From assembly GCA_021324365.1 (NCBI GenBank), contig JAJPJE010000006.1, positions 27,651 through 91,650 of the forward strand: 64,000 nucleotides of DNA. Direction: 5' to 3'. Made by a program: the position numbers and the translations under genes. How positions within the stretch are numbered: position 1 is the first letter of the stretch; each line of letters starts with the position of its first letter. The stretch comes from Terriglobia bacterium. Lineage in GTDB: Bacteria; Acidobacteriota; Terriglobia; Terriglobales; Acidobacteriaceae. Shown piece after piece: positions 7,466-16,176 of the stretch. A model generated the notes under the pieces. That model made no database searches, was not told where the DNA came from, and worked only from the letters and a program-made list of their open reading frames with translations.

Positions 7466-9706
7466 ATGTCGCAAGCTGCTGTGGAAACGCATGTCAAAGA
7501 AGTCGCAGCAAAATCAACTCCGGCGACCAACGAATTGAAAGCCATCATTCTTGCTGCCGGAAAAGAGGCGATCACGTCAGACGGGCAGCCACTGGTTCTG
7601 CAACCTCTCGGTGACCGCAGCATTCTCGACTGCGTCGTGCAGAACGCCCTGCAAGTCGTCTCTCCCAAAGACATTTATCTGGTTGTTGGCTACCGTCAGG
7701 ACGACGTGCGCTCGGCCTTAGGCAAAGGCAAGTATCACTATGTCGAGCAAGTGAATCCGCTGGGCACCGGACACGCTGTTCTGCAGGCAATGGACAAGCT
7801 GAAAGAGTTTCACGGGAACGTGCTGATCCTGTACGGCGACACGCCGTTGTTTCGTCCCGCGTCGATTCGCGGACTGCTCAACCGGCACAATCTGCGCAAG
7901 GCGTCGCTAACCCTGCTCACCGCAGTTGTCGATCGAGCGCTCCCCTACGGCCGCATCATTCGTGACGCCGATGGGGAAATCATCGATATCGTCGAGCAGA
8001 GCGAGGCGTCAGCAAAAGTTCGTGAGATTCGCGAACTCAATGTCGGTGCATATGTCATCAATGCCGAAGCACTGGCTAGCGCGCTGCAGAAGCTCACGCC
8101 TTCTGCGCGGGATGGTGAATACCGGCTAACAGACTGCGTGCATGAACTGATTCGCTCGGGGCTGCGCGTCGAGAGCTATCAACTCTACGATCAGGATGAA
8201 GTGCAGGGGATCAACACGCCCGAAGATCTGACCCACGCCGAATTCATCCTGCAGAAGCGGCTTTACCGCCCGCGCCGCCAGGAAGAGCAGAACATGGTGG
8301 CGTTCGGAACGGGGGGCTGGCGCGCGATTATCGGCGAAGGCTTCACTATGCACAACGTGCGCCGGCTTTGCCAGGCGTTGTGCAATGAGATCACACGGCA
8401 AGGACAGGAAAAGCGCGGCGTCATCATCGGTTATGACCGGAGATTTCTTTCCAAGCAGGCAGGTGAAGCGGCCGCGGAGGTTTTCGCGGGGAATAACATC
8501 CCCACCCTTCTTCTGCCCGAAGATGCGCCGACGCCGCTGATCACCTATGCAACTGCAATCAAGGATTCTGCTTATGGGCTGGCGTTCACGGCAAGTCACA
8601 ATCCGCCAGAGTGGAATGGACTGAAGGTTTTCCATGGCGACGGCTCTCTGCTGCTGGATCACGAAACGCGGCAGATTGAAGCCGAAACGAACGCCCTGAC
8701 CACGAATGACGTCATCAAACTGGAACTTGATCTGGCTCTCGAAGCCGGGGTCGTGAAGAAGCAGGACTTCACGAATGAATATGTCGACGCGGTCGAGAAG
8801 CTGATCGATCTGGATGCCATCCGGAAGGCCGGGCTGAAGGTGATTGTCGATCCCATGTATGGTGTGGGCCAGTTAACGCTGGGTACAGTTCTGACGGAAG
8901 CTCGCTGCCGGGTAACGTTTATCCATGAACGCCACAATCCGCTGTTTGGCGGACGATCGCCGGCTCCGAACCTGGAAGCTCTGCGCCTGCTTTCGTCGCA
9001 GATGCAGGAAGATGGCTATGATGTCGGCCTCGCCATGGACGGAGACGCCGATCGTATAGCCATCGTAGACGAGAAAGGACAGTACATATCGATCAACGAT
9101 ATATTGCTCCTGCTCTACTGGTACCTGCACGAAGTGCGCGGCGAGAAGGGTGGGGTGGTCCGCAATCTTTCGACCACGCACCTGCTGGACCGTTTGGCCA
9201 AGGCGCTCGGCGAGAAATGTTACGAAACGCCGGTGGGATTCAAGCATATCGTCTCCGGCATGTTGAACCACAACGCGCTGCTCGGAGGCGAAAGTTCCGG
9301 CGGCCTTACCATTCGGGGCCACATTCTCGGTAAAGACGGAATTTTTGCTTCGGCACTCGTGGTGGAGATGCTGGCGCGGACCGGCCAGAAAATCTCGGAA
9401 CTGCTCGAGCGTGTGTATGCGATCAGTGGACGCCTGTACACGCTGGAAGAAGGAATCGCGGCAACACCCGAAATGCGCATCGATGTTCCGAAGCGCATGA
9501 AGGAAGCGCCAACCAGCCACATCGGGCCATACAAGGTCATCGACATCTCGCACATTGATGGCACCAAGATTCTGCTCGAGAACGACAACTGGGCGCTGTT
9601 GCGTTTCTCGGGAACGGAGCCCCTGCTCCGTTTATCGGTGGAGGCGGATACGCCAGAGAAGGCGAAAGAGCTAATCGAGTGGCTGCGCCAGTTCGTGACG
9701 GCTTAA
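7466..9706 (+). CDS. Fusion: sugar-phosphate nucleotidyltransferase and phosphohexomutase
   Basis: This 746-residue protein joins two enzymes. Residues about 25-270 are a GlmU-N-like nucleotidyltransferase with NPLGTGHAVL, the metal-site YGDTP, PYGRI, NVGAYV, EYRLTD and GINTPEDL. Its first loop reads LAAGKEAITSDGQPLVLQ, so the usual GTR and PK residues of the GxGTRM-PK signature are absent. Residues about 280-746 are a phosphohexomutase: FGTGGWRAI, phosphoserine loop TASHNPPEWNG (Ser377), metal loop DGDADR (525-530), sugar loop GGESSGG and phosphate loop RFSGTEP. The ATG at 7466 is preferred over TTG 7451 because GGGAG lies at good spacing. The mutase interconverts a hexose 1- and 6-phosphate; the substrate (glucose, glucosamine or GlcNAc phosphate) is open. 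The GlmU left-handed beta-helix acetyltransferase is missing. Confidence 0.88.
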   Translation: MSQAAVETHVKEVAAKSTPATNELKAIILAAGKEAITSDGQPLVLQPLGDRSILDCVVQNALQVVSPKDIYLVVGYRQDDVRSALGKGKYHYVEQVNPLGTGHAVLQAMDKLKEFHGNVLILYGDTPLFRPASIRGLLNRHNLRKASLTLLTAVVDRALPYGRIIRDADGEIIDIVEQSEASAKVREIRELNVGAYVINAEALASALQKLTPSARDGEYRLTDCVHELIRSGLRVESYQLYDQDEVQGINTPEDLTHAEFILQKRLYRPRRQEEQNMVAFGTGGWRAIIGEGFTMHNVRRLCQALCNEITRQGQEKRGVIIGYDRRFLSKQAGEAAAEVFAGNNIPTLLLPEDAPTPLITYATAIKDSAYGLAFTASHNPPEWNGLKVFHGDGSLLLDHETRQIEAETNALTTNDVIKLELDLALEAGVVKKQDFTNEYVDAVEKLIDLDAIRKAGLKVIVDPMYGVGQLTLGTVLTEARCRVTFIHERHNPLFGGRSPAPNLEALRLLSSQMQEDGYDVGLAMDGDADRIAIVDEKGQYISINDILLLLYWYLHEVRGEKGGVVRNLSTTHLLDRLAKALGEKCYETPVGFKHIVSGMLNHNALLGGESSGGLTIRGHILGKDGIFASALVVEMLARTGQKISELLERVYAISGRLYTLEEGIAATPEMRIDVPKRMKEAPTSHIGPYKVIDISHIDGTKILLENDNWALLRFSGTEPLLRLSVEADTPEKAKELIEWLRQFVTA

Positions 9707-9717
9707 CAGCAATTCAC

Positions 9718-9768
9718 GTTTCGTGATCCCAAACGTTCGCTTCGCGACGCCCGGGCACCCAAGGTTTT
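9718..9768. repeat. Intergenic repeat, copy 2 (diverged)
   Basis: This block, between the fusion gene and the GH94 gene, runs TTTCGTGATCCCAAACG..., CGCTTCGCGACG, GGGCACC and AAGGTTTTGG. It aligns through its length with 459-510, but its inverted arms have decayed, so it looks like a degenerate copy of the same element. Confidence 0.45.
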
Positions 9769-9827
9769 GGATTCCTCTGCAACCTCCGCGTTCTCTGCGG
9801 TGAACACACTTTTATACGGAGAACCTC

Positions 9828-12224
9828 ATGCGTTACGGCCATTTTGATAATGAGAATCGCGAGTACGTCATCGACCGGGTGCACGTGCCGGTTTCCTGGA
9901 CCAACTATCTCGGAGTGAAAGACCTGTGCACGGTCATCTCGCACAATGCGGGAGGGTATTCGTTTTACAAGAACTCCGAGCATGGGCGAGTCACGCGCTT
10001 TCGTTCAAATGGCGTGCCACTCGACCGACCCGGCCATTACGTATATCTACGCGACAACGAGACAGGCGAGTACTGGTCCGTATCGTGGCAACCGGTGGGC
10101 AAAGATCTGAACCGGGCGAAGTACGAAACACGCCACGGTCTGTCGTACTCGAAGTTCTCCTGCGACTATCAGGGCCTGAAAGCCGAACAGACCTTGCTTA
10201 TTCCCGTAGAAGATGCCGTGGAACTGTGGGATGTGAAAATTCGCAATACGAGCACGAAGACGCGAGACATCAGTGTGTTCGGGTATTGCGAGTTCTCCTT
10301 CCACCACATCGAGATTGATAATCAGAACCTGCAGATGAGCCTGTATGCGAGCGGTTCGAGCTATGCAGATGACGTCGTTGAGTACGACTTCTATTACGAG
10401 CCGTGGACGTTCCACTACTTCGCATCAAATTTTGATCCCGACAGTTACGACACCATGCGTGACGCCTTTCTCGGTAACTACCGCACGGAAACGAATCCGA
10501 TTGCGGTTGAGCAGGGGAAGTGTCACGGCAGCACGGAACTCGGAGGCAATCATTGCGGCGCGCTGCAGAAGAGACTCACGATCCATCCGGATAAAGAAGT
10601 ACGCCTTGTCTTCATGTTGGGTTATGGCAATCGCGCCACAGGGAAGGAAATCAAGCGCAAGTACTCCGACCTAGCAAACGTCGACAAAGCCTTTGACTGC
10701 CTGAAAGAGTATTGGGCGAAGAAGTTGGCCATCTTCCAATGCAAGACTCCGCACGAAGGTCTGAATACGATGGTCAATACGTGGACACTCTATCAGGCGG
10801 AAACGTGCGTCGTGTGGTCGCGCTTTGCGTCGTTTATCGAAGTAGGCGGGCGCACGGGCCTTGGTTATCGTGATACCTCGCAAGACATTATGAGCGTGGT
10901 GCACACCAATCCTACAAAAGTCCGGCAGCGAATCATCGAACTGCTGAAAGCGCAGGTCAGCATGGGATATGGGCTGCACCTGTTTGACCCCGACTGGTTT
11001 GATCCGGAAAAGCAGAGAGCTCCTACCTTCAAGTCACCGACGATCGCGCATCCGCCGGATCGAAAGAGCCTGATCCACGGCCTGGAACATACCTGCTCCG
11101 ACGATGCTTTGTGGATTGTGGTTTCGATCTGCGAGTACATAAAGGAGACAGGCGATACCGCACTCTTTAAAGAAGTCGTGGCTTTCGCCGATCACGGTGA
11201 AGGCACGGTTTACGAACATTTGAAGCGGGCGCTCGATTTCTCCGCAGAGCAAGTGGGTAACACCGGCATCTGCAAGGGGCTACGTGCCGACTGGAACGAC
11301 TGCCTGAATCTTGGCGGCGGCGAGAGTGCCATGGTGTCGTTCATGCACCACTGGGCGCTGCGGGCGTTCATCGAAGCAGCCGAGCACCTTGGCTGCAAAG
11401 ATGACGTGAAGAAGTACGCGGCAATGGCCGAGCGCGTGAAAGCCGCCTGCGAAAGGGAACTGTGGGACGGTGACTGGTATTTGCGCGGAATCACGGCCAA
11501 GGGCCTGAAGGTCGGCTCGCACGAGAACGAGGAAGGCAAAGTCTTCATCGAGAGCAATACCTGGGCGGTGCTGTCAGATACCGCTTCACCGGAACGCGCA
11601 CGTAAAGCGATGGACGCGGTCGATCGCCACCTTTATTCGAAGTATGGGATTCACCTGCTCTGGCCTGCATATTCGAAGCCGGATGACGATATCGGCTTTA
11701 TGGGACGCGTTTACAAGGGCATCAAAGAGAATGCCGCGATCTTCAGCCATCCGAATCCATGGGCAGTAATTGCCGAATGCAAGCTCGGGCGAGGCAATCG
11801 CGCGATGAAGTTCTACGATTCACTGCTTCCCTGCAACCAGAATGACATCATTGAAATTCGTGAGGCTGAACCGTATTCCTACTGCCAATTTGTGATGGGC
11901 AAGGACCACACAGCGTTCGGGCGCGCGCGCCATCCTTGGCTCACCGGCAGCGGCGGATGGAACTACACCGCGGCAACGCGCTGGATCCTGGGAATTCGCT
12001 TGAGCTTCGAGGGCTTGATTGTCGATCCGTGCATTCCTTCCGACTGGAAGAGCTTCGAGGTTCAGCGGCAGTGGCGCGGGTCAACATTCAACATCTCGGT
12101 AAAGAATCCGAACGGCGTGGAAAAAGGCATCAAAAGCATTGCCTTAAATGGAAAGCCGGTGAATGGCGCCATTCCACCGCAGGGTACTGGTTCCGTCAAC
12201 CGCGTCGACGTAGTGATGGGATAA
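9828..12224 (+). CDS. GH94 phosphorylase, N,N'-diacetylchitobiose/cellobiose phosphorylase type
   Basis: This 798-residue cytoplasmic glycoside phosphorylase has no signal peptide. GH94 enzymes cleave a beta-1,4 disaccharide with phosphate to give an alpha-sugar 1-phosphate plus a free sugar. The length and order match characterised chitobiose phosphorylase: N-terminal beta-sandwich with TNYLGVKDLCTVISHNAGG and SFYKN, linker, then an (alpha/alpha)6 barrel with GGRTGLGYRDTSQD, GYGLHLFDPDWFDPE, KGLRADWNDCLNLGGGES, ENAAIFSHPNPW and HPWLTGSGGWNYTA. Asp491 in the WND motif is the expected general acid. As I recall the family, N-terminal motifs and the CSDDALW and ADWNDCLNLGGGES stretches are closer to the chitobiose enzyme than to cellobiose phosphorylase, but substrate choice is not proven. 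A GGAG ribosome binding site precedes the ATG. GlcNAc-1-phosphate would suit the nucleotidyltransferase-mutase upstream. Confidence 0.92.
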   Translation: MRYGHFDNENREYVIDRVHVPVSWTNYLGVKDLCTVISHNAGGYSFYKNSEHGRVTRFRSNGVPLDRPGHYVYLRDNETGEYWSVSWQPVGKDLNRAKYETRHGLSYSKFSCDYQGLKAEQTLLIPVEDAVELWDVKIRNTSTKTRDISVFGYCEFSFHHIEIDNQNLQMSLYASGSSYADDVVEYDFYYEPWTFHYFASNFDPDSYDTMRDAFLGNYRTETNPIAVEQGKCHGSTELGGNHCGALQKRLTIHPDKEVRLVFMLGYGNRATGKEIKRKYSDLANVDKAFDCLKEYWAKKLAIFQCKTPHEGLNTMVNTWTLYQAETCVVWSRFASFIEVGGRTGLGYRDTSQDIMSVVHTNPTKVRQRIIELLKAQVSMGYGLHLFDPDWFDPEKQRAPTFKSPTIAHPPDRKSLIHGLEHTCSDDALWIVVSICEYIKETGDTALFKEVVAFADHGEGTVYEHLKRALDFSAEQVGNTGICKGLRADWNDCLNLGGGESAMVSFMHHWALRAFIEAAEHLGCKDDVKKYAAMAERVKAACERELWDGDWYLRGITAKGLKVGSHENEEGKVFIESNTWAVLSDTASPERARKAMDAVDRHLYSKYGIHLLWPAYSKPDDDIGFMGRVYKGIKENAAIFSHPNPWAVIAECKLGRGNRAMKFYDSLLPCNQNDIIEIREAEPYSYCQFVMGKDHTAFGRARHPWLTGSGGWNYTAATRWILGIRLSFEGLIVDPCIPSDWKSFEVQRQWRGSTFNISVKNPNGVEKGIKSIALNGKPVNGAIPPQGTGSVNRVDVVMG

Positions 12225-12329
12225 CTCACCTCCCGCGTTGAAGGTCTTTGAACACCCATCGCCAAAACAGGGCGATGAGCCGCAATAGCGGTAGAGTCTG
12301 CCTAACGTGGAAGCTGCTATCCTTTGATT

Positions 12330-14258
12330 ATGCTTGTTGGCCGCGCTGCCCTGTTCTTCCTCCTTTCTGTTTCCATAATTCCGATCGCACACGCCGCTGG
12401 CAAAGAGCGTTACCTCTCGCCCGGCCCCATTCATCTAGACAAAGCTGGCGAAAAATGGGCGGAGAAGACGCTGAAAAACATGACGCTGGAACAGAAGGTC
12501 GGGCAACTATTCATGGTTCGTATCGGTGTAACCTTCACGAACTTCGACAGCCCGGAGTACAAGCGCCTTCGCGAGAGCCTTCGCTCGCATCACGTTGGTG
12601 GAATCACGGTTACGGTCCCCGTGGACGGGCCGTTTCTGTTGCGTAACCAGCCTTATGAAACCGCCATGCTAATCAACCAGTTGCAGCGCGATTCCGATAT
12701 CCCGCTCATTATGTCCGCCGATTTCGAACGCGGACTGTCCATGCGGATGTTTGGCGCATCTGTGTTTCCGCATGCGATGGCATTCGGCGCCAGCAGTCGG
12801 CTCGACTTGACCGAGGAGTTCGGCAAAATCACGGCCGAAGAGGCACGGGCCATTGGAATTCACTGGAACTTTTTCCCCGTCGCGGATGTGAATTCGAATC
12901 CAGCGAATCCGATTATCAATACACGTTCGTTTGGGGAGGATCCGGCCATGGTCAGCGACTTCGTGGACGCTTACATTAAAGGCGCGCACGAAGGCGGCAT
13001 GCTGACGACCGTGAAACACTTTCCGGGCCACGGCGATACTGCATCGGATTCGCACCTCGCACTGGCGAGTGTCAACGTCGATAAAGAACATCTGGATCAG
13101 GTGGAACTCGTTCCCTTCAAGAAAGCGATCGCGGCTGGTGTAGATTCCGTCATGGTTGCGCACGTGACGGTACCCGCGCTCGATTCAGATGCGAACTCAG
13201 TGGCGACAGTTTCGCACAGGGTCGTAACCGGTCTGCTGAAAGATAAGCTTGGATTCAAGGGAATCGTAATCACCGACGGCATGGAGATGAATGGGCTGAT
13301 GCGGCTATACGCAAGCAATCCTAACCCGTCCGGTGCGGCCTGTGTTGCTGCATTAAAAGCGGGCAACGATGTGTTGTTAATCCCCCCGGACTTGGACACC
13401 GGGTATCGAGGCGTGCTCCAGGCGGTCAGAAATGGCGAGATCCCGTTGAAGCAGATCGACGATTCTGTTTTGAAGATCCTGCGCGCCAAGGCGTCTCTTG
13501 GACTGAATAAAGCTCGACTTGTGGACGTCGACGAGATCGGGCACCGGGTCGGGCGCACCGAAAATGTAGCCGTGGGTCAGAAGATCGCCGATGAAGGTGT
13601 CACCCTGGTTCGAGATAACGGCCAGGTGCTTCCGCTGAAATCGACTTTTGTCGGAACCCATGGCTATGTGAATCCGTATACGTTGGTAGAGCACGTATCG
13701 AACCGTACCGTCGCCGTACTTTTTGTGGACGATATTCGTACCGAGGCGGGACGGACATTCGAGCGAAATCTGCGCTGGCGCATTCCAGACGCCAAGGTGA
13801 TGTACGTTGATCCTTTACTGGCTGGGCCCCTGTCGCCTTCGGTGCTGGACGCCGTACAGCAGGCGGAGAAGGTGCTGGCTGTCGTCTACGCCGTGCCAGT
13901 ACCGGGCAAGGTGGCAAGGACCGCAAGTGGGGATCTTGAGAACACAGTGTCGGTGGCGGATACCAGCGGCTCGTTGCTTCATCGCATCCTGCAGATTGCC
14001 GCAGCGAAGACGATGGTGATTGCGATGGGGAATCCTTACTTCGCCACCGACTATCCGGAAATCCAGAATTACATGTGCACATTTTCGAATACATCTGTGT
14101 CGGAGGTAAGTGCGGTGAAGGCAATGTTCGGCAATATTGCCATTGACGGCCATTTGCCAGTCAGCATTCCCGAGATTGCTGCCAGGGGAGTCGGACTGAG
14201 TCGGCCGGAGATCAAAGGAGGAACACCTCATGCCATTTCGAGTAACTACGTTCAATAA
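12330..14258 (+). CDS. Exported GH3 glycosidase, NagZ-type beta-N-acetylglucosaminidase
   Basis: This is a roughly 642-residue secreted enzyme. Residues 1-25 form a signal peptide (LFFLLSVSIIPIAHA). The catalytic TIM-barrel domain has the NagZ-specific loop KHFPGHGDTASDSH, whose Asp-His pair acts as acid/base, and the nucleophile Asp in VITDGMEMNGL. A C-terminal alpha/beta domain of about 250 residues follows, as in larger Gram-positive-type NagZ proteins. The expected activity is removal of non-reducing GlcNAc from peptidoglycan or chitin fragments outside the cytoplasm. ATG 12330 is preferred to TTG 12324. The 3' end overlaps the next gene by 29 bases. With the AmpG-like permease and the GH94 phosphorylase this fits amino-sugar scavenging; the link is inference. 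Confidence 0.9.
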   Translation: MLVGRAALFFLLSVSIIPIAHAAGKERYLSPGPIHLDKAGEKWAEKTLKNMTLEQKVGQLFMVRIGVTFTNFDSPEYKRLRESLRSHHVGGITVTVPVDGPFLLRNQPYETAMLINQLQRDSDIPLIMSADFERGLSMRMFGASVFPHAMAFGASSRLDLTEEFGKITAEEARAIGIHWNFFPVADVNSNPANPIINTRSFGEDPAMVSDFVDAYIKGAHEGGMLTTVKHFPGHGDTASDSHLALASVNVDKEHLDQVELVPFKKAIAAGVDSVMVAHVTVPALDSDANSVATVSHRVVTGLLKDKLGFKGIVITDGMEMNGLMRLYASNPNPSGAACVAALKAGNDVLLIPPDLDTGYRGVLQAVRNGEIPLKQIDDSVLKILRAKASLGLNKARLVDVDEIGHRVGRTENVAVGQKIADEGVTLVRDNGQVLPLKSTFVGTHGYVNPYTLVEHVSNRTVAVLFVDDIRTEAGRTFERNLRWRIPDAKVMYVDPLLAGPLSPSVLDAVQQAEKVLAVVYAVPVPGKVARTASGDLENTVSVADTSGSLLHRILQIAAAKTMVIAMGNPYFATDYPEIQNYMCTFSNTSVSEVSAVKAMFGNIAIDGHLPVSIPEIAARGVGLSRPEIKGGTPHAISSNYVQ

Positions 14259-14826
14259 AGCGGCTCTGGTATTGCTGTTGTTACTGCTCAGTTTTGCCGT
14301 GATTTCCTGCAGCGTGCACGAGCAGAAAACGTCTGAGAACAAGAAGAAGGTCGACATTGAAACGCCCTTTGGCGGTATTCATGTCAACACCGATGCGAGT
14401 GCCGGAGATACCGGGCTCTCGGTGTATCCGGGAGCAACGAAGCAGGACAATAGCACGGGTGACGAACAGCGGAATCAAGACAACGCCAACGTGAATGTGC
14501 AAGTCGGTGATTTTGGCGTGCGGGTGATCGCAACGAAGTACCTGAGCGACGATCCGCCAGACAAGATCATCAGCTTCTATCGCGATGACATGAAGAAGTA
14601 CGGTTCAGTGCTCGAGTGTCCCAAGGGGCTAAAGGAAGAACATAGCTCGAACGGCCCGCGTGAAATGGTCTGCAATGACAGCGGAACAGCTGAAAAAGGA
14701 AAGATGGATCTGGCGGTTGGTACACCCGAACGACAACGAATCGTTTCGGTAAAGCCGAACGGGGCGGGCACGCGATTCGAAGTGGTGTACATCCAATTGC
14801 GAGGCGGCAAACACGATACGATTTAA
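14230..14826 (+). CDS. Putative lipoprotein of unknown function
   Basis: This 198-residue protein starts with a basic segment, a strongly hydrophobic helix (AALVLLLLLLSF) and a lipobox-like VISC, so export and lipidation are likely. The mature part is hydrophilic, with an Asn/Asp/Gln-rich stretch and the phrase LSVYPGATK, followed by a compact region with DDPPDKIISFYRDDMKKYG. I do not recognise a named domain; the latter resembles small exported proteins common in acidobacteria. AAAGGAGG upstream fixes the start, inside the end of the GH3 gene, so it is probably translationally coupled to it. Confidence 0.75.
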   Translation: MPFRVTTFNKAALVLLLLLLSFAVISCSVHEQKTSENKKKVDIETPFGGIHVNTDASAGDTGLSVYPGATKQDNSTGDEQRNQDNANVNVQVGDFGVRVIATKYLSDDPPDKIISFYRDDMKKYGSVLECPKGLKEEHSSNGPREMVCNDSGTAEKGKMDLAVGTPERQRIVSVKPNGAGTRFEVVYIQLRGGKHDTI

Positions 14827-14854
14827 TGGCGCAGTACTTCCCACCCCCTTTCGG

Positions 14855-15103
14855 CTATGCCCCTAGTTGCAGGATCGGCGAGTGATTACCGCAGGCATCG
14901 TTGATCAGTTGCTGCAAGTGCCGCCGGCTTGTGGGCAACTCGTCTTCCGGCAGAGATAAGGGAATTAGAAGCGCATAGGGACTACCGCAGGAGGAGCATC
15001 GAATGGCGCTGCGGATGATTTTGCCTACGCTCATTCCTGCCGCCTCGAGTTCATTCATGCTAAGCCACTCGCCGTATGCGATCGGATTGAATCGAACGCT
15101 CAT
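14855..15103 (-). CDS. Small CxxC protein next to radical SAM gene
   Basis: This 82-residue protein has one CxxC (RCSSCGSPYALLIPL) in its middle, preceded by a helix (MNELEAAGMSVGKIIRSA) and followed by an acidic linker and a helix, RRHLQQLINDACG. AGGAG stands eight bases before the ATG. It lies 13 bases downstream of the radical SAM gene on the same strand, so co-transcription is very likely. It could be a zinc knuckle or a partner or substrate of the radical enzyme. No family is recognised. Confidence 0.6.
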   Translation of the reverse strand: MSVRFNPIAYGEWLSMNELEAAGMSVGKIIRSAIRCSSCGSPYALLIPLSLPEDELPTSRRHLQQLINDACGNHSPILQLGA

Positions 15104-15116
15104 TTTCTTCTCCTGA

Positions 15117-16091
15117 TCATGCCGCTCTGAACCGGCGCACACGTTTCCCAACGGCGTTAGAGATGTTGAACAGCTTTCTGACCGGCAGTCCTCCCAGTTT
15201 CCTAGTGCCAAGCAGAGCATGGAGGCCCATTGAGGCAGCGCACCCGCATTGCCCACAATCGGGAAATCCGCCGAATTGACATGGTGTAATTCGAGTCGTC
15301 AGGTCGGCCGAGATTGTCTCGGTAACCTGGGAAAAAACGCATTCCTCCGGAGAATGCGGTGGCGAAAGGAACGCGTGAAGCATGCTAGGGGACATGTCTA
15401 ACTTTGTGATCGTCGGGAGCAGGCGCAACAACTCGCTGACTGCGAACTCCCTCTGCTCCCGGCTAAGAATCTCGGCATCCGAACTGCCGACCTGCGGCGT
15501 AAACATGCTGATCCATATCTGATTCGCTTCGGGCCGCCTCTGCCATAATTGCAGGAATTCCTCGAGATAGCCTGGACGCTGAAACATCTGCGACGTGAGG
15601 GTACAGTGAACCGTGATCTGGTGCCCGGCTACATTCTTGAGAACACGGTCATATGTGGCGGGTGCACGGCGTTTGTCATGCTCCGCTGGAAGTCCATCAA
15701 TTGAAACTACCAGCTTGCAGTTTCGCAATGATTTCCATTCCGCCGGAATTGGCCGGAACGCGCTGGTCACCAGTTGGACATAAATGTTGCGCTTGGCAAT
15801 TTCCGGTAAAAGGATCTGCAGTTCTCGGAAACGTACGAGCGGATCACCGCCAACAATCGAGAGATGTAAGGGCAACAGCTCGTCCACGATCTCGAGCACA
15901 CGAGCGACAAGGCTGTCGCCTTTCTCATCCGACAAGCTCCGTAGCGTGATGCCGCCACCGAGATGCTGCGGATCGTAGGCGTAGCATCCTGGACAATGCA
16001 GCGGGCATTCTTTAGTCAGTTCGATGGAAAGTAGTGGCTTGCGGCCGCCGAGAAGCGTCCCCCACGCTTTGAACACGTCCTTTTGATCCAT
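15117..16091 (-). CDS. Radical SAM protein with SPASM-like cysteine-rich C-terminus
   Basis: This is a 324-residue radical SAM enzyme. The cluster-binding CxxxCxxC is ECPLHCPGCYAYD (Cys29, 33, 36), followed by the SAM-site LSIVGGDPL motif and SIDGLPAEHDKRR. The C-terminal region has several Cys residues (EECVFSQ, ITPCQFGG, DCGQCGCAAS) that could ligate an auxiliary cluster. The ATG at 16091 is favoured over TTG 16142 by an AGGA at good spacing. Family members include peptide maturases, cofactor-synthesis enzymes and hopanoid enzymes; nothing in the sequence picks one. It is flanked by a two-helix membrane protein upstream and a small CxxC protein downstream on the same strand. Confidence 0.87.
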   Translation of the reverse strand: MDQKDVFKAWGTLLGGRKPLLSIELTKECPLHCPGCYAYDPQHLGGGITLRSLSDEKGDSLVARVLEIVDELLPLHLSIVGGDPLVRFRELQILLPEIAKRNIYVQLVTSAFRPIPAEWKSLRNCKLVVSIDGLPAEHDKRRAPATYDRVLKNVAGHQITVHCTLTSQMFQRPGYLEEFLQLWQRRPEANQIWISMFTPQVGSSDAEILSREQREFAVSELLRLLPTITKLDMSPSMLHAFLSPPHSPEECVFSQVTETISADLTTRITPCQFGGFPDCGQCGCAASMGLHALLGTRKLGGLPVRKLFNISNAVGKRVRRFRAA

Positions 16092-16176
16092 GCGATCTTT
16101 CCTGCCAGCAAGCTGGCTGTAAGCGACCCTGTTCAACAACAATTATCGACAGTCGGTTGGGAAGACAGTGGAGGAA

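Noticed and set aside
8126..9588. Several minus-strand open frames of 90-226 codons across the fusion gene
   Set aside because: They lie opposite a continuous two-domain enzyme with all mutase motifs; their products have no recognisable features.
12257..12277. Hairpin CATCGCC/GGCGATG between GH94 and GH3 genes as a terminator
   Set aside because: The stem is short, there is no T-run, and the genes appear co-transcribed; it may be chance.
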